In this document: piece by piece, positions 27,441 to 36,114 of the stretch
Layout: each line of letters opens with the position of its first letter
Position numbering within the stretch: the stretch's first letter is position 1
NCBI RefSeq assembly: GCF_001836165.1
Contig: NZ_KV827649.1
Coordinates: 101,728-165,727 of the forward strand
Origin: Corynebacterium sp. HMSC036D02
GTDB taxonomy: Bacteria > Actinomycetota > Actinomycetes > Mycobacteriales > Mycobacteriaceae
Direction of reading: 5' to 3'
Length of the DNA: 64,000 nucleotides
Position numbers and translations under genes: made by a program
The notes under the pieces: model-generated
What the model was told of the DNA's origin: nothing
What the model saw: only the letters and a program-made list of their open reading frames with translations
The model's database searches: none

Positions 27441-28431
27441 ACTGGAGTATCCCGCTCCAGTGGTCAAGGATGATTCGACTCCAGACAACGGCCCCACGAT
27501 GATCGTTGCTATGAACGGTTATGCCGACGCCGGACAGGCCGTCGAAGCCAGTGCCGATCACCTCAAGGCCGCTTTAGAAAACCGCCAGCTGGCCTCGTTT
27601 AACAATGATGAGCTCATTGATTACCGCTCGCGCCGCCCCGCCGTCACCATCGATCATGACCGCACGATGGAGATTGAGAACACTGACTTAGGTATCAAGG
27701 TGCTGCGGGATAACTCTGGCACTCCATTCTTGCTTCTTTCGGGCCCTGAACCGGACTTGCGGTGGGAGGCCTTTACGGATGCGGTGGTGAACTTGGTCGA
27801 AAAATTCGATATCAAGAACACCATCATGCTCTACTCGGCCCCCATGCCGGTGCCACACACCCGCCCCACTGTAGTAACGGCGCACGGCAATTCCCCGGAG
27901 CTCCTTAACTCAATGGTGCGCATGGAATCCACCATGATGGTCCCCGGCGCCGCCGCCCTGTATATCGAGCGAGCTTTGGACAAGAAGGGCCGCCGCGTCG
28001 CCGGGTACACCGCTCATGTTCCGCATTACCTGGCCGCCTCCCCGTACCCGTCGGCCACGCTGCGTCTTTTGGATTCGGTGGCGAGCGCAGCTGGCCTCAA
28101 CATCCCACTGGGCAGCTTGGAAGCAGACGTGACTCGCGTTAACCAGCAGTTGGAGGAGCAGGTTACCAACTCTGAGGAAATTGCAGGCGTGGTCCACCAG
28201 CTGGAGGAGCAATATGACGCTTACATGGAGCGCTACCGCTCCCGCCACCCGCAGGCCATTATGCCGGGCGAAGAGCATATGCCTACTGGTGAGGAAATCG
28301 GAGCAGACTTCGAAGCTTTCCTCGCGGGCCTCGACGACAACCCGGATATCCTCTCCGAAGAGATCGATGACCGCGAAGACAACTACGGGCGGGAGCAAGG
28401 CCCCGGCTCGGATATGGATGATGACGTCTAA
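27412..28431 (+). CDS. PAC2 family protein
   Basis: A 339-residue protein of the PAC2 (proteasome assembly chaperone 2-like) family, homologous to Rv2714. Conserved stretches are MIVAMNGYADAGQAVEASADHL, FLLLSGPEPDLRWEAF, YSAPMPVPHTRP, VPGAAALYIERAL and GYTAHVPHYLA. The C-terminal 60 residues are acidic. No proteasome genes are nearby, so a chaperone role cannot be inferred from context. The ATG follows a GAAGGAGG site. A terminator lies at 28459-28518. Confidence 0.85.
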   Translation: MQEEQRRMYELEYPAPVVKDDSTPDNGPTMIVAMNGYADAGQAVEASADHLKAALENRQLASFNNDELIDYRSRRPAVTIDHDRTMEIENTDLGIKVLRDNSGTPFLLLSGPEPDLRWEAFTDAVVNLVEKFDIKNTIMLYSAPMPVPHTRPTVVTAHGNSPELLNSMVRMESTMMVPGAAALYIERALDKKGRRVAGYTAHVPHYLAASPYPSATLRLLDSVASAAGLNIPLGSLEADVTRVNQQLEEQVTNSEEIAGVVHQLEEQYDAYMERYRSRHPQAIMPGEEHMPTGEEIGADFEAFLAGLDDNPDILSEEIDDREDNYGREQGPGSDMDDDV

Positions 28432-28458
28432 TCGCGGTTAGGTATACCGCACGAACAC

Positions 28459-28518
28459 AAGCACCGAGAACAGCCCTCCGGGGGACTCTAGGGCGGAGGC
28501 CTAGTCCGCGGTGCTTTT
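28459..28518 (+). terminator. intrinsic terminator after the PAC2 gene
   Basis: The outer stem AAGCACCG / CGGTGCTT closes an inner stem GCCCTCCG / CGGAGGC, and TTTT follows. It ends four bases before the -10-like motif of the downstream helicase gene. Confidence 0.75.
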
Positions 28519-28535
28519 CGCCTAAGGTGGGACGG

Positions 28536-31109
28536 GTGAACCTTTCTCAGATGTTGCCCGATCTCGCCGAAGTCCCCGAGTCGATGGTTGATGAGGCCAT
28601 CTGGGACACATTTTTGTCCTGGACTTCTGGCCGTGGTATTTCGCTTTACCCAGCGCAGGAAGAAGCCTCCCTCGGCATTCTTGCCGGGGATAACGTCATC
28701 CTGGCAACTCCCACTGGTTCCGGCAAATCCATGGTGGCCAACGCCGCCCACTTCATTGCTTTGGCGCGCGGCCAGCGCAGCTTCTACACCGCACCCATCA
28801 AGGCCTTGGTGAGCGAAAAATTCTTCGCGCTCTGCGAGATTTTCGGCCCCGAGAACGTCGGCATGATGACCGGTGATGCCACGGTCAACGGCTCCGCTCC
28901 CATCATCGCCGCGACGGCTGAGATTGTGGCCAATATTGCGCTGCGTGATGGCGCGGAAGCCGCCATTGATCAGGTAATCATGGATGAGTTCCATTACTAC
29001 TCCGAGCCTGATCGCGGCTGGGCCTGGCAGGTTCCGCTGTTGGAGCTACCGAAGGCCCAATTCTTGCTCATGTCCGCCACCTTGGGCGATACCGCCTGGC
29101 TGGAGAAGGATTTGACGGAGCGTACCGGCCGTACGACGACTCTGGTAGCGGGAACAACTCGCCCAGTGCCCCTCGACTTCTCTTATGTCTTTTCCGCGGT
29201 CCACGAAACCATCGAAGAATTGCTCGCCGATGGCAAGGCCCCTGTCTATGTCGTCCACTTCTCCCAGCGCGAGGCCTCAGAGCGCGCGCAGGCGTTGACT
29301 TCCCTGTCGAAGATCATCACCCCGGAGGAGAAGGAGGCCATTGCAGCTGAGCTCGCGGGCTTCCGCTTCACCACGACGTTTGGCAAAGACCTCTCTAAGC
29401 TTCTGCGTAAGGGAATCGGTGTGCACCACGCTGGTATGTTGCCGAAATATCGGCGCTTGGTTGAGCGCCTGGCCCAGAAGGGCCTTCTCAAGATTATTTG
29501 CGGCACCGATACTTTGGGCGTGGGCATCAACGTCCCCATTCGCACAGTCCTGATGACCGGCCTTGCCAAATATGATGGAACCCGCCAGCGCATTCTGAAG
29601 TCTCGCGAGTTTCACCAGATTGCCGGCCGCGCTGGCCGCGCCGGTTATGACACGGAAGGCACCGTCGTCGTGCAGGCGCCGGAGTATGAGATTGAGAACG
29701 CCAAGGCGCGGCGCCGTGTGGGCGATGACCCAGCAAGGCTCAAGAAGCTGAAAAAGAAGTCTGCGCGCGACGGTGAAGTGTCGTGGTCGGAACAGACTTA
29801 CGCACGGCTTATCGACGCCGAACCGGAGCAACTAACGTCCCAATTCCGAGTGTCCAATTCCATGTTGCTCAACGTGCTCGCCCGGCACGGCAACGGCTAC
29901 GAGCATCTCAAGCACCTGCTGCGCACCAGCCACAACACGCGTGCCCGCCAGAACGAGGACATCCTGACGGCATTGAGTCTGTTCCGGGGACTTCTCAATT
30001 CGGGCGTGGTGCAAAAGTCTACGAAGGGGCTCGATATCTACGGCCGTCCCTACCACGTCGTGCGAGAGATGCCGCGCGATTTCGCCCTCAACCAGCCTTT
30101 AGGGCCCTTCGCGCTGGCAGCGCTCACCCTGCTGGATCCCGAGTCCGAGACCTATGCCCTCGATGTCATCTCCGTGTTCGAGGCGGTACTTGATGATCCT
30201 CGCCAGGTTCTCATCGCACAGCAAAAGCAGCGACGCGGCGAGGAAATCGCAGCACTCAAGGCGGAGGGCGTGGACTATACCGAGCGCATGGCCATCGTGG
30301 AAGACATCACGTGGCCAAAGCCTCTGGAAGAGCTCCTCGAGCAGTCCTATGAGACCTTCTGCCAGACCAACCCATGGGCGAAGGAGTTCGAGCTGCGGCC
30401 TAAGTCTGTAGTGCGCGACATGCTGGAGAGCGCCATGACTTTTTCCGATCTCGTCGCCACCTACGGTCTGGCCCGCTCGGAAGGCGTCATTTTGCGCTAC
30501 CTGACCGATGCCTGGCGCACGCTCAAGCAGTCCATTCCTGCGGAGTTCCTCACAGAGGAACTCGAGGACATTATCGTCTGGCTCGGGGAGCTTATCCGCC
30601 AAGTCGATTCTTCGCTTGTCGACGAGTGGGCTGAGATGGCTGGCGAGGACTCCCCCATTTCCCAGGAAGATTTGGACCGCGAGTTGGCCTTCGGAGTCGA
30701 GGATCCCACCGCCTTGACCGCGAATCAGCGGGCTTTCAGCATCATGGTGCGCAACTACTTCTTCCGCCTTGCCCAACTCTTTGCGTTGGAGAAGGAAGAG
30801 CGCTTGGCAGACCTGTTGGACTACTTGGAGGAGATTCCTGACTTTAGCCGTGCCCTCGATGACTACTTCGATGACTACGATGACATTGACACTGGGCCAG
30901 CGGCTAGGGGCCAGGAATACTTCCTCCTGGACAAGGGCGACGCAGGTTCGGGCGCTCGTGGCGTTGGCGGCTCGCGGTCGTGGACCGTGCGTCAGATCCT
31001 TAAGGACCCAGAGGGTGATAATTCCTATCAGCTCGTTGGCACCGTAGATCTCGATGCCTCCGATGAAGCCGGGGAGGTACGGCTATCCGAGCTGCGCGTG
31101 GAGTACTAG
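28536..31109 (+). CDS. DEAD/DEAH-box (Ski2-like) helicase with DUF3516 C-terminal domain
   Basis: An 857-residue SF2 helicase. Walker A is ATPTGSGKS (58-66), Walker B is MDEFHYY (149-155), motif III is LMSATLGD, with VHHAGMLPKYRRLVE, GTDTLGVGINVPIRT and the motif VI stretch QIAGRAGRAGYD. The C-terminal half matches DUF3516. It probably unwinds structured RNA, as Ski2/HelY-like enzymes do; its substrate is unknown. The GTG at 28536 is chosen because TAAGGT (28523-28528) ends seven bases upstream, consistent with a leaderless mRNA. An earlier in-frame GTG at 28527 overlaps that motif. Confidence 0.85.
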   Translation: MNLSQMLPDLAEVPESMVDEAIWDTFLSWTSGRGISLYPAQEEASLGILAGDNVILATPTGSGKSMVANAAHFIALARGQRSFYTAPIKALVSEKFFALCEIFGPENVGMMTGDATVNGSAPIIAATAEIVANIALRDGAEAAIDQVIMDEFHYYSEPDRGWAWQVPLLELPKAQFLLMSATLGDTAWLEKDLTERTGRTTTLVAGTTRPVPLDFSYVFSAVHETIEELLADGKAPVYVVHFSQREASERAQALTSLSKIITPEEKEAIAAELAGFRFTTTFGKDLSKLLRKGIGVHHAGMLPKYRRLVERLAQKGLLKIICGTDTLGVGINVPIRTVLMTGLAKYDGTRQRILKSREFHQIAGRAGRAGYDTEGTVVVQAPEYEIENAKARRRVGDDPARLKKLKKKSARDGEVSWSEQTYARLIDAEPEQLTSQFRVSNSMLLNVLARHGNGYEHLKHLLRTSHNTRARQNEDILTALSLFRGLLNSGVVQKSTKGLDIYGRPYHVVREMPRDFALNQPLGPFALAALTLLDPESETYALDVISVFEAVLDDPRQVLIAQQKQRRGEEIAALKAEGVDYTERMAIVEDITWPKPLEELLEQSYETFCQTNPWAKEFELRPKSVVRDMLESAMTFSDLVATYGLARSEGVILRYLTDAWRTLKQSIPAEFLTEELEDIIVWLGELIRQVDSSLVDEWAEMAGEDSPISQEDLDRELAFGVEDPTALTANQRAFSIMVRNYFFRLAQLFALEKEERLADLLDYLEEIPDFSRALDDYFDDYDDIDTGPAARGQEYFLLDKGDAGSGARGVGGSRSWTVRQILKDPEGDNSYQLVGTVDLDASDEAGEVRLSELRVEY

Positions 31110-31166
31110 GGCGCATAAGCAGGGACTATTAATACCCCCCTTTCTGAATTAATATTTTCTACACAC

Positions 31167-31185
31167 CGCATATTATGCGTATGAT
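31167..31185 (+). promoter_or_regulatory. palindrome CGCATATTATGCG next to the EIIC gene -10 element
   Basis: A perfect 13-base inverted repeat (31167-31179) touches TATGAT (31180-31185), which is six bases before the ATG at 31192. The layout fits an operator over a leaderless promoter. No -35 consensus is visible. Confidence 0.45.
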
Positions 31186-31191
31186 TGGGGA

Positions 31192-32316
31192 ATGAGTACG
31201 CCACAGCAGATAGACGAACGCAAGCTTTCCCCTATCCCTCACGCCAGCGCAGCGCCTGCGGCCGAGCGCCTCACCCCCGGCTCCTTCACCATGAAGGTCC
31301 TCAACGGCATCTCCATCGCCGTCGTTGTGTCGCTCGTCCCACAAGCACTGCTCGGTGAATTAGCCAAGGCGCTACTCCCCTTGTGGTCCGGCGCAGCCAC
31401 CGTCATTGCACTGACGGGCTTAGCCGCAAGCCTCTTGCCGGTAATGATTGGTGTCCTCGTGGGCATCGAATTCAAGATGACCCCCATCCAGACTGCTGCG
31501 GTCGGCATTGCTTCCTTCTGCGGCTCAGGCGTGGCCACTGTTAATCCCGAAGGCGGTTTCTTCCTCAAAGGCACCGGTCTTGTTATCAACTCAGGCCTTA
31601 CCGCAGCCATAGCAGTGGGATTATTGCTCTTTATCGGCGACAGGCTGAAAAATTACTCTATTTTGTTGCTATCCACCATCGTGACGCTGGTGGCGGGCAC
31701 CATCGGTTGGGCTGTCACCTTCCCCATCGTCAAGGTCTTCACTCTTTGGCTGGGCAACTTGGTCAATGGGGCAACTACTTTGCAGCCGGTTCTCATGGGT
31801 GTTGTCCTCGCCGTCCTTTTCGCCATCATGATTGTCTCTCCAGTCTCCACAGTCGGCATTGCCACTGCCATCTTCATTGACGGCATCGCCTCCGGTACCG
31901 CGAACCTGGGCGCCGTCGCCGCTGGGTTCACACTCCTCGTTGCCGGCTGGCGCGTCAACGGCTTCGCCACCTCTATCCTGCATGTTTTGGGTTCCCCGAA
32001 GGTGCAAATGGCCAACATGCTATCCAAGCCAGTCACCTTCCTGCCCGTGATATGCTCCGCTGCCGTGCTGGGCGGCGTCGGTGGCGCTTTAGGAATCTCC
32101 GGCACCCCTATCTCTGCTGGCTTTGGCATCTCCGGCCTCATGGGCCCACTGGCAGCCCTCAATTACGAAGGCTGGGGTTGGAGCGCCAGCAACGTGATGA
32201 TTATTACCTTCGTTTATGTCATCCTTCCCCTCGCCCTTGCGCTGCTCTTTTGCTGGCTCTTTGAAAAGGTTCTGCACCTGACTAGGGCTGAGTACTTTTC
32301 TCTCGACTTTAAGTAG
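31192..32316 (+). CDS. PTS EIIC-like permease (PfoR/EIIC_2 family), stand-alone
   Basis: A 374-residue membrane protein with about ten hydrophobic segments, resembling the PTS EIIC_2 family (PfoR-type). Landmarks: MIGVLVGIEFKMTPIQTAAVGIASFCGSGV, NPEGGFFLKGTGLVIN, IVSPVSTVGIATAIFIDGIASGTANLGAVAAG, GISGTPISAGFGISGLMGP. No EIIA or EIIB domain is fused or adjacent. It may use PTS proteins from elsewhere or may work as a non-PTS permease or sensor. The ATG follows TATGAT by six bases, overlapped by a palindrome. Confidence 0.75.
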   Translation: MSTPQQIDERKLSPIPHASAAPAAERLTPGSFTMKVLNGISIAVVVSLVPQALLGELAKALLPLWSGAATVIALTGLAASLLPVMIGVLVGIEFKMTPIQTAAVGIASFCGSGVATVNPEGGFFLKGTGLVINSGLTAAIAVGLLLFIGDRLKNYSILLLSTIVTLVAGTIGWAVTFPIVKVFTLWLGNLVNGATTLQPVLMGVVLAVLFAIMIVSPVSTVGIATAIFIDGIASGTANLGAVAAGFTLLVAGWRVNGFATSILHVLGSPKVQMANMLSKPVTFLPVICSAAVLGGVGGALGISGTPISAGFGISGLMGPLAALNYEGWGWSASNVMIITFVYVILPLALALLFCWLFEKVLHLTRAEYFSLDFK

Positions 32317-32344
32317 GTATCCGGGGAGTACAGTGGGGACCGCT

Positions 32345-32722
32345 ATGAACGAACAGAACACCCCGCCCACCGGCATCCGCCTCGCAGGCGTTCATTTTGA
32401 GACGCACGAAGACGCCGTCACCGTGCATTGGCTCCTTGGAGGAATGCCCCACCACCGTGACGTCGTGTTCACCCTGCACACCCTCGATCTGGAGCTCACC
32501 GCTCACTTCGAACAAGAGCAGCTCACGTCGATGGAAATCTCTTCCTTCGGCGAGGACACCAGGGACGCCCACCGTCGGGTTGATTACCCCTACGAGTACA
32601 CCCCGGAAGAGTTGACTGTTACCCTCCCCACCGCTCATTTCAACCTCTCGGAAGAAGTGTTTACCATGGCTCTTTCCGTGGACGGTGCGGCATGCGGTGA
32701 ATGGACCGGCACTATAATCTAA
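32345..32722 (+). CDS. hypothetical protein
   Basis: A 125-residue soluble protein, not recognised. It is acidic and beta-rich by appearance, with conserved-looking stretches VTVHWLLGGMPHHRDVVF, LTSMEISSFGED and VDYPYEYTPEELTV. No signal peptide, membrane segment or cysteine pair. TACAGT (32329-32334) lies ten bases before the ATG at 32345. Codon usage matches its neighbours. It follows the EIIC gene by 28 bases and may be cotranscribed. Confidence 0.55.
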   Translation: MNEQNTPPTGIRLAGVHFETHEDAVTVHWLLGGMPHHRDVVFTLHTLDLELTAHFEQEQLTSMEISSFGEDTRDAHRRVDYPYEYTPEELTVTLPTAHFNLSEEVFTMALSVDGAACGEWTGTII

Positions 32723-32802
32723 GCCTTCACTCTCTGCATTCAGCTAAGCCTACACACGCTTTACAAGGCCCTGACCAGCGGCGATACTGGAACATAAGAA
32801 GT

Positions 32803-32831
32803 TCTCTAGACAACTGCGAAAGCACTAGAGA
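32803..32831 (+). repeat. inverted repeat upstream of the VIT-family gene
   Basis: TCTCTAG (32803-32809) and CTAGAGA (32825-32831) are perfect inverted copies separated by 15 bases. It lies about 35 bases before the start codon, so it could be an operator or a leader hairpin. Confidence 0.5.
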
Positions 32832-32864
32832 GCCACGCATATTCTGGTATCCAAGGAGCTGGCA

Positions 32865-33575
32865 ATGCCACAACATATCAGCGAACCCCACGGAGCCTCA
32901 CACAACGCTCGTCTGAACTCTCTTCGCGCAGGTGTACTTGGGGCTAACGACGGCATCGTCTCCGTCGCGGCACTTCTACTTGGCGTCGTTGGTTCTGGGG
33001 CGTCGGCAAGCGCCATCCTCACCGCCGGCCTAGCCGCAACGGTGTCGGGCGCTGCCTCCATGGCACTCGGAGAATATGTCTCTGTTTCGGCACAACGCGA
33101 CTCCGAGCGCATGATGATAGACAAGGAGACCCGCGAGCTGGCAGATCTCCCCGAGCAAGAGCATGCCGAGCTCGTTTCTATGCTCGCCAGCTACGGCATG
33201 CATACCGAAACCGCGGATACTGCCGCCCGCGAGATCGCTGCCGAAGATAGACTTCTCGAGGCACACCTTCGACTGGAGATGGGCATTGATGGCGAAGACC
33301 TGACAAATCCTTGGCACGCCGCGTTGTGGTCGGCCGTATCCTTCCTTGCCGGCGCCGCACTCCCCCTGTTATCAATCTTCCTCGCACCCATGAGCATGGC
33401 TGCAGCAACAGTCGCCATTGTTACCCTGATCGCCCTGGCAATCACGGGCTACGTTTCGGCACGCCTCGCTGACACGGATGCCGCGCGCTCCGTCTGCCGC
33501 CTGGTTATCGGTGGTGCGCTCGGCTTAGCCATCACCTATGGCATCGGCGTAGCCTTCGGCGGGGTCATCGGCTAG
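32865..33575 (+). CDS. VIT1/CCC1 family transporter (iron/manganese)
   Basis: A 236-residue membrane protein of the vacuolar iron transporter family. The N-terminal NSLRAGVLGANDGIVSVAALLLGVVGSGAS segment is characteristic, followed by a helix ending ASMALGEYVSVSAQRDSER, an acidic cytosolic region (about 80-145, with EREI/AAEDRLL), then three more hydrophobic segments. Five membrane helices are expected. Predicted to export or sequester Fe2+ or Mn2+. AAGGAG lies eight bases upstream of the ATG. An inverted repeat at 32803-32831 may regulate it. No DtxR box was seen. Confidence 0.85.
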   Translation: MPQHISEPHGASHNARLNSLRAGVLGANDGIVSVAALLLGVVGSGASASAILTAGLAATVSGAASMALGEYVSVSAQRDSERMMIDKETRELADLPEQEHAELVSMLASYGMHTETADTAAREIAAEDRLLEAHLRLEMGIDGEDLTNPWHAALWSAVSFLAGAALPLLSIFLAPMSMAAATVAIVTLIALAITGYVSARLADTDAARSVCRLVIGGALGLAITYGIGVAFGGVIG

Positions 33576-33632
33576 CCCATGCTAGGACACTTTCCTCTGC
33601 CCCAGGTCCGGGCCCAAGCCGACAATGCACAA

Positions 33633-33669
33633 AGTCCCACTCACCGCAGTGCGAGCGGTGAGTGGGACT
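33633..33669. terminator. hairpin between convergent VIT and ahpD genes
   Basis: A perfect 15-bp stem (AGTCCCACTCACCGC / GCGGTGAGTGGGACT) with a 7-nt loop. There is no clear T run on either strand. Position between converging genes suggests a bidirectional 3'-end structure. Confidence 0.7.
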
Positions 33670-33703
33670 GCTTAACTGCGCTTGGGAAAGCGCACTGAGT
33701 CAT

Positions 33704-34237
33704 TTACTCAGCGGAGCGTACGGCTTCGGCCTGGAGCGCTTGTGCAACGGCCTCAACCACACCAGCGACCTTGATGCCTTCCCAAATCTGCTCCTTGGTC
33801 ACGCCTTCCTCGAGGAGAGTATTAGCGTGTGCGGACAGGCAGTGCTCGCAGCCGTTGATGGCGGAGACGACTGTGCTCCACAGCTCGAACGTAGCCTTGT
33901 CTACGCCAGGCTTAGCAATGATATTCATGCGCAGACCAAACTTGACCTGGGCAAAATCATCACCCAACCAGCTCTTTGCGCGGTAGGCCACGTTGTTCAT
34001 AGCCATCACCGTGGCGGAGCCGAGAGCTGCGCCAATTGCCTCCTCGCTGAGGTGCTCGCGAGCTTCCTCAAGAATCTCCGACAGCACCAGGTCATTGCGG
34101 GTCGCAGCGGCGGCAGCAACCAAGCTGCCCCACAGCTGCTCCTCATTCAGCTCGGTGCTACGCGTAAGGGAACCAATGTTGAGCTTCTGATCCTTGGCAT
34201 ATGCCGGAAGCGCGGACTTCAGATTTTCGATGGACAC
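33704..34237 (-). CDS. ahpD: alkylhydroperoxidase AhpD
   Basis: A 177-residue AhpD that links dihydrolipoamide-based electron supply to AhpC. Active-site residues of the M. tuberculosis enzyme are conserved in register: C130 and C133 (CEHC), E118, H132 and H137. The [11 protein letters not shown] stretch is typical. It follows ahpC by 44 bases in the same operon. TTAAAGGAG precedes the ATG. Confidence 0.96.
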   Translation of the reverse strand: MSIENLKSALPAYAKDQKLNIGSLTRSTELNEEQLWGSLVAAAAATRNDLVLSEILEEAREHLSEEAIGAALGSATVMAMNNVAYRAKSWLGDDFAQVKFGLRMNIIAKPGVDKATFELWSTVVSAINGCEHCLSAHANTLLEEGVTKEQIWEGIKVAGVVEAVAQALQAEAVRSAE

Positions 34238-34281
34238 TGATCTAACTCCTTTAAGGTTGGGCGGTTGTGCTTAGTGCTGTT

Positions 34282-34875
34282 TTACAGAGCGGACTTAACA
34301 ACCTCGAGCTTGTCGATGTTCTTGGTCGGGTCATTAGCCTCCCAGTTGCAGGCACAGACCTCTTCAGACTGCAGGGCGTCCAGCACGCGCAGAACTTCAT
34401 CTACGTTGCGGCCGACAGCATCCGGAGTCACGGACACGAACTGGATAACACCGTCCGGGTCGATGATGAAGGTAGCGCGGTCAGCAACACCGTCGGCGTT
34501 TTCCACACCGAGGGCACGGATCAGGTCGTGGCGAATATCAGAGAACATCGGGAACGGAACTTCCTTCAGCTCCGGATGGGTTGCACGCCAGTTGAAGTGC
34601 GCGAACTCGTTATCGGTGGAGCCGCCAAGAACCTGGGTATCGCGGTCCAGGAATTCCTCGTTCAGCTTGCCAAAGGCCGCAATTTCAGTCGGGCAGACGA
34701 AGGTGAAGTCCTTCGGGTAGAAGAACACGACCTTCCACATTCCCTGGTACTTGTCCAGAGATACCTGCTCGAAGTAGTCCTCCGGCTGGTTAGCGTTGAC
34801 GTCGTGGAGGTCGCCACCCTTCAGCGCGGTCAGCTCGAACTCCGGGAACTTCTCACCAACGGTCAAGATAGGCAT
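34282..34875 (-). CDS. ahpC: alkyl hydroperoxide reductase (peroxiredoxin) AhpC
   Basis: A 197-residue two-cysteine peroxiredoxin that reduces H2O2 and organic peroxides. The peroxidatic C61 is in FTFVCPTE; C174 and C176 (EEVCACNW) match the resolving cysteines of M. tuberculosis AhpC. The ATG at 34875 (MPILTVGEKFPEF) is preferred over a longer frame to 34914; GAAGGAG lies eleven bases upstream. The promoter at 34984-35012 faces oxyR. Confidence 0.96.
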   Translation of the reverse strand: MPILTVGEKFPEFELTALKGGDLHDVNANQPEDYFEQVSLDKYQGMWKVVFFYPKDFTFVCPTEIAAFGKLNEEFLDRDTQVLGGSTDNEFAHFNWRATHPELKEVPFPMFSDIRHDLIRALGVENADGVADRATFIIDPDGVIQFVSVTPDAVGRNVDEVLRVLDALQSEEVCACNWEANDPTKNIDKLEVVKSAL

Positions 34876-34983
34876 AGAAGACTCATCTCCTTCAATAGTC
34901 ACAACAATGCACAAAAGTGATGCAAATCTCTACGACCGCACACCACTTTGCCTTTTGGCTGGTACGCAGTCGCTCGCTTGTTA

Positions 34984-35012
34984 AGTATGCCACGGAAGGC
35001 TTGGCACGTCAA
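34984..35012 (-). promoter_or_regulatory. promoter of ahpC-ahpD
   Basis: On the minus strand TTGACG, 17 bases, then CATACT is a strong SigA-type promoter with transcription expected near 34977 and a leader of about 100 bases. It lies within the ahpC-oxyR divergent region where OxyR is expected to bind. Confidence 0.75.
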
Positions 35013-35048
35013 TAGGCTCCACGAATTAGAGATGTTAGAGTTATAGGC

Positions 35049-36008
35049 ATGAACAATAAGGAGTATCGCCCAACCCTCGCCCAGTTGCGCACCTTCGTCA
35101 CGATTGCGGAAAACAAGCACTTTGGAACCGCAGCCGCCAAACTCGATATCTCCCAACCTTCGCTCTCCCAGGCCCTCGTCGCACTCGAGCAAGGTTTGGG
35201 AGTACAGCTGATCGAACGCTCGACCCGCAAGGTCATCGTGACGTCCACAGGTGAAGCGCTACTGCCTTATGCCAAGGCAGCACTCGAAGCTTCCGATGCT
35301 TTCCTCAGCCAAGCGCGCGGCGCTAGCGGCACGCTTACCGGCCCCCTCACTATCGGCATCATCCCCACCATCGCGCCCTATATTTTGCCGGGACTGCTGC
35401 AGTCCATCAGCGCAACCTATCCCGATTTAGAACCCCGCTTCGTCGAGGAACAGACCCAGCACCTGCTGGACAAGCTGCGCGAGGGCAACCTGGACCTGGC
35501 CATTGTTGCTCTGCCCACCGAAGCCCCCGGAATGGTGGAGATTCCTCTCTACAGCGAGGCCTTCACCGCAGTCACCCCGGCAGAGCACCCACTTGCGGGT
35601 CGAAAGGATCTCACGCTCGAGGATCTAGGGCACCTTGATCTGCTCCTGCTTGACGACGGCCACTGTCTCCGCGACCAAGTCCTCGACCTGTGCCGCCGCG
35701 CGAAGGTCAATCCCTCCGAAGCCACCAATGCCGTCACTCGAGCCTCATCGCTGACTACTATCTTGCAGCTGGTCATGGGAAACCTCGGCGCCACTCTCGT
35801 CCCCGAGTCCGCCCTGGCAACGGAATGCCAGAATCCGCGGCTCTCCGTCGCACACTTTGCCCCTTCTGTCACGGCGGAGCGGCACGTGGGGCTTGTCTTC
35901 CGCTCTTCCGCTGCCCGTGCCGATGAGTTCAGCGCTTTCGGGACCTTGGTCACCGCTGCCTTCCACGACGCCGCGGAGCGTTCCCGGACACTTTTCACGG
36001 CCTCCTAA
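35049..36008 (+). CDS. oxyR: LysR-type peroxide sensor OxyR
   Basis: A 319-residue LysR regulator with an N-terminal helix-turn-helix (residues 8-66, TAAAKLDISQPSLSQALVALE) and a substrate-binding-like domain. The peroxide-sensing cysteines C206 and C215 (GHCLRDQVLDLC) are present. It is divergent from ahpC-ahpD, its likely target, and C. glutamicum OxyR is known to control katA and dps. TAGAGT (35036-35041) ends seven bases before the ATG, so the mRNA is probably leaderless and the promoter overlaps the divergent control region. Confidence 0.94.
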   Translation: MNNKEYRPTLAQLRTFVTIAENKHFGTAAAKLDISQPSLSQALVALEQGLGVQLIERSTRKVIVTSTGEALLPYAKAALEASDAFLSQARGASGTLTGPLTIGIIPTIAPYILPGLLQSISATYPDLEPRFVEEQTQHLLDKLREGNLDLAIVALPTEAPGMVEIPLYSEAFTAVTPAEHPLAGRKDLTLEDLGHLDLLLLDDGHCLRDQVLDLCRRAKVNPSEATNAVTRASSLTTILQLVMGNLGATLVPESALATECQNPRLSVAHFAPSVTAERHVGLVFRSSAARADEFSAFGTLVTAAFHDAAERSRTLFTAS

Positions 36009-36046
36009 CTGTTCCCCAGCTCCAGCATCAGAGCTAAAGAAGACGA

Positions 36047-36090
36047 CAACGCCGCCCCTAACTCACCTCATGAAGTCAGGGGCGGCGTTG
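36047..36090. terminator. hairpin between convergent oxyR and membrane-protein genes
   Basis: A perfect 13-bp stem (CAACGCCGCCCCT / AGGGGCGGCGTTG) with an 18-nt loop lies between the two converging stops. T-rich sequence is weak, and slightly better on the minus strand. Confidence 0.65.
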
Positions 36091-36114
36091 CATATCGATT
36101 CGACAGCTTAAGCC

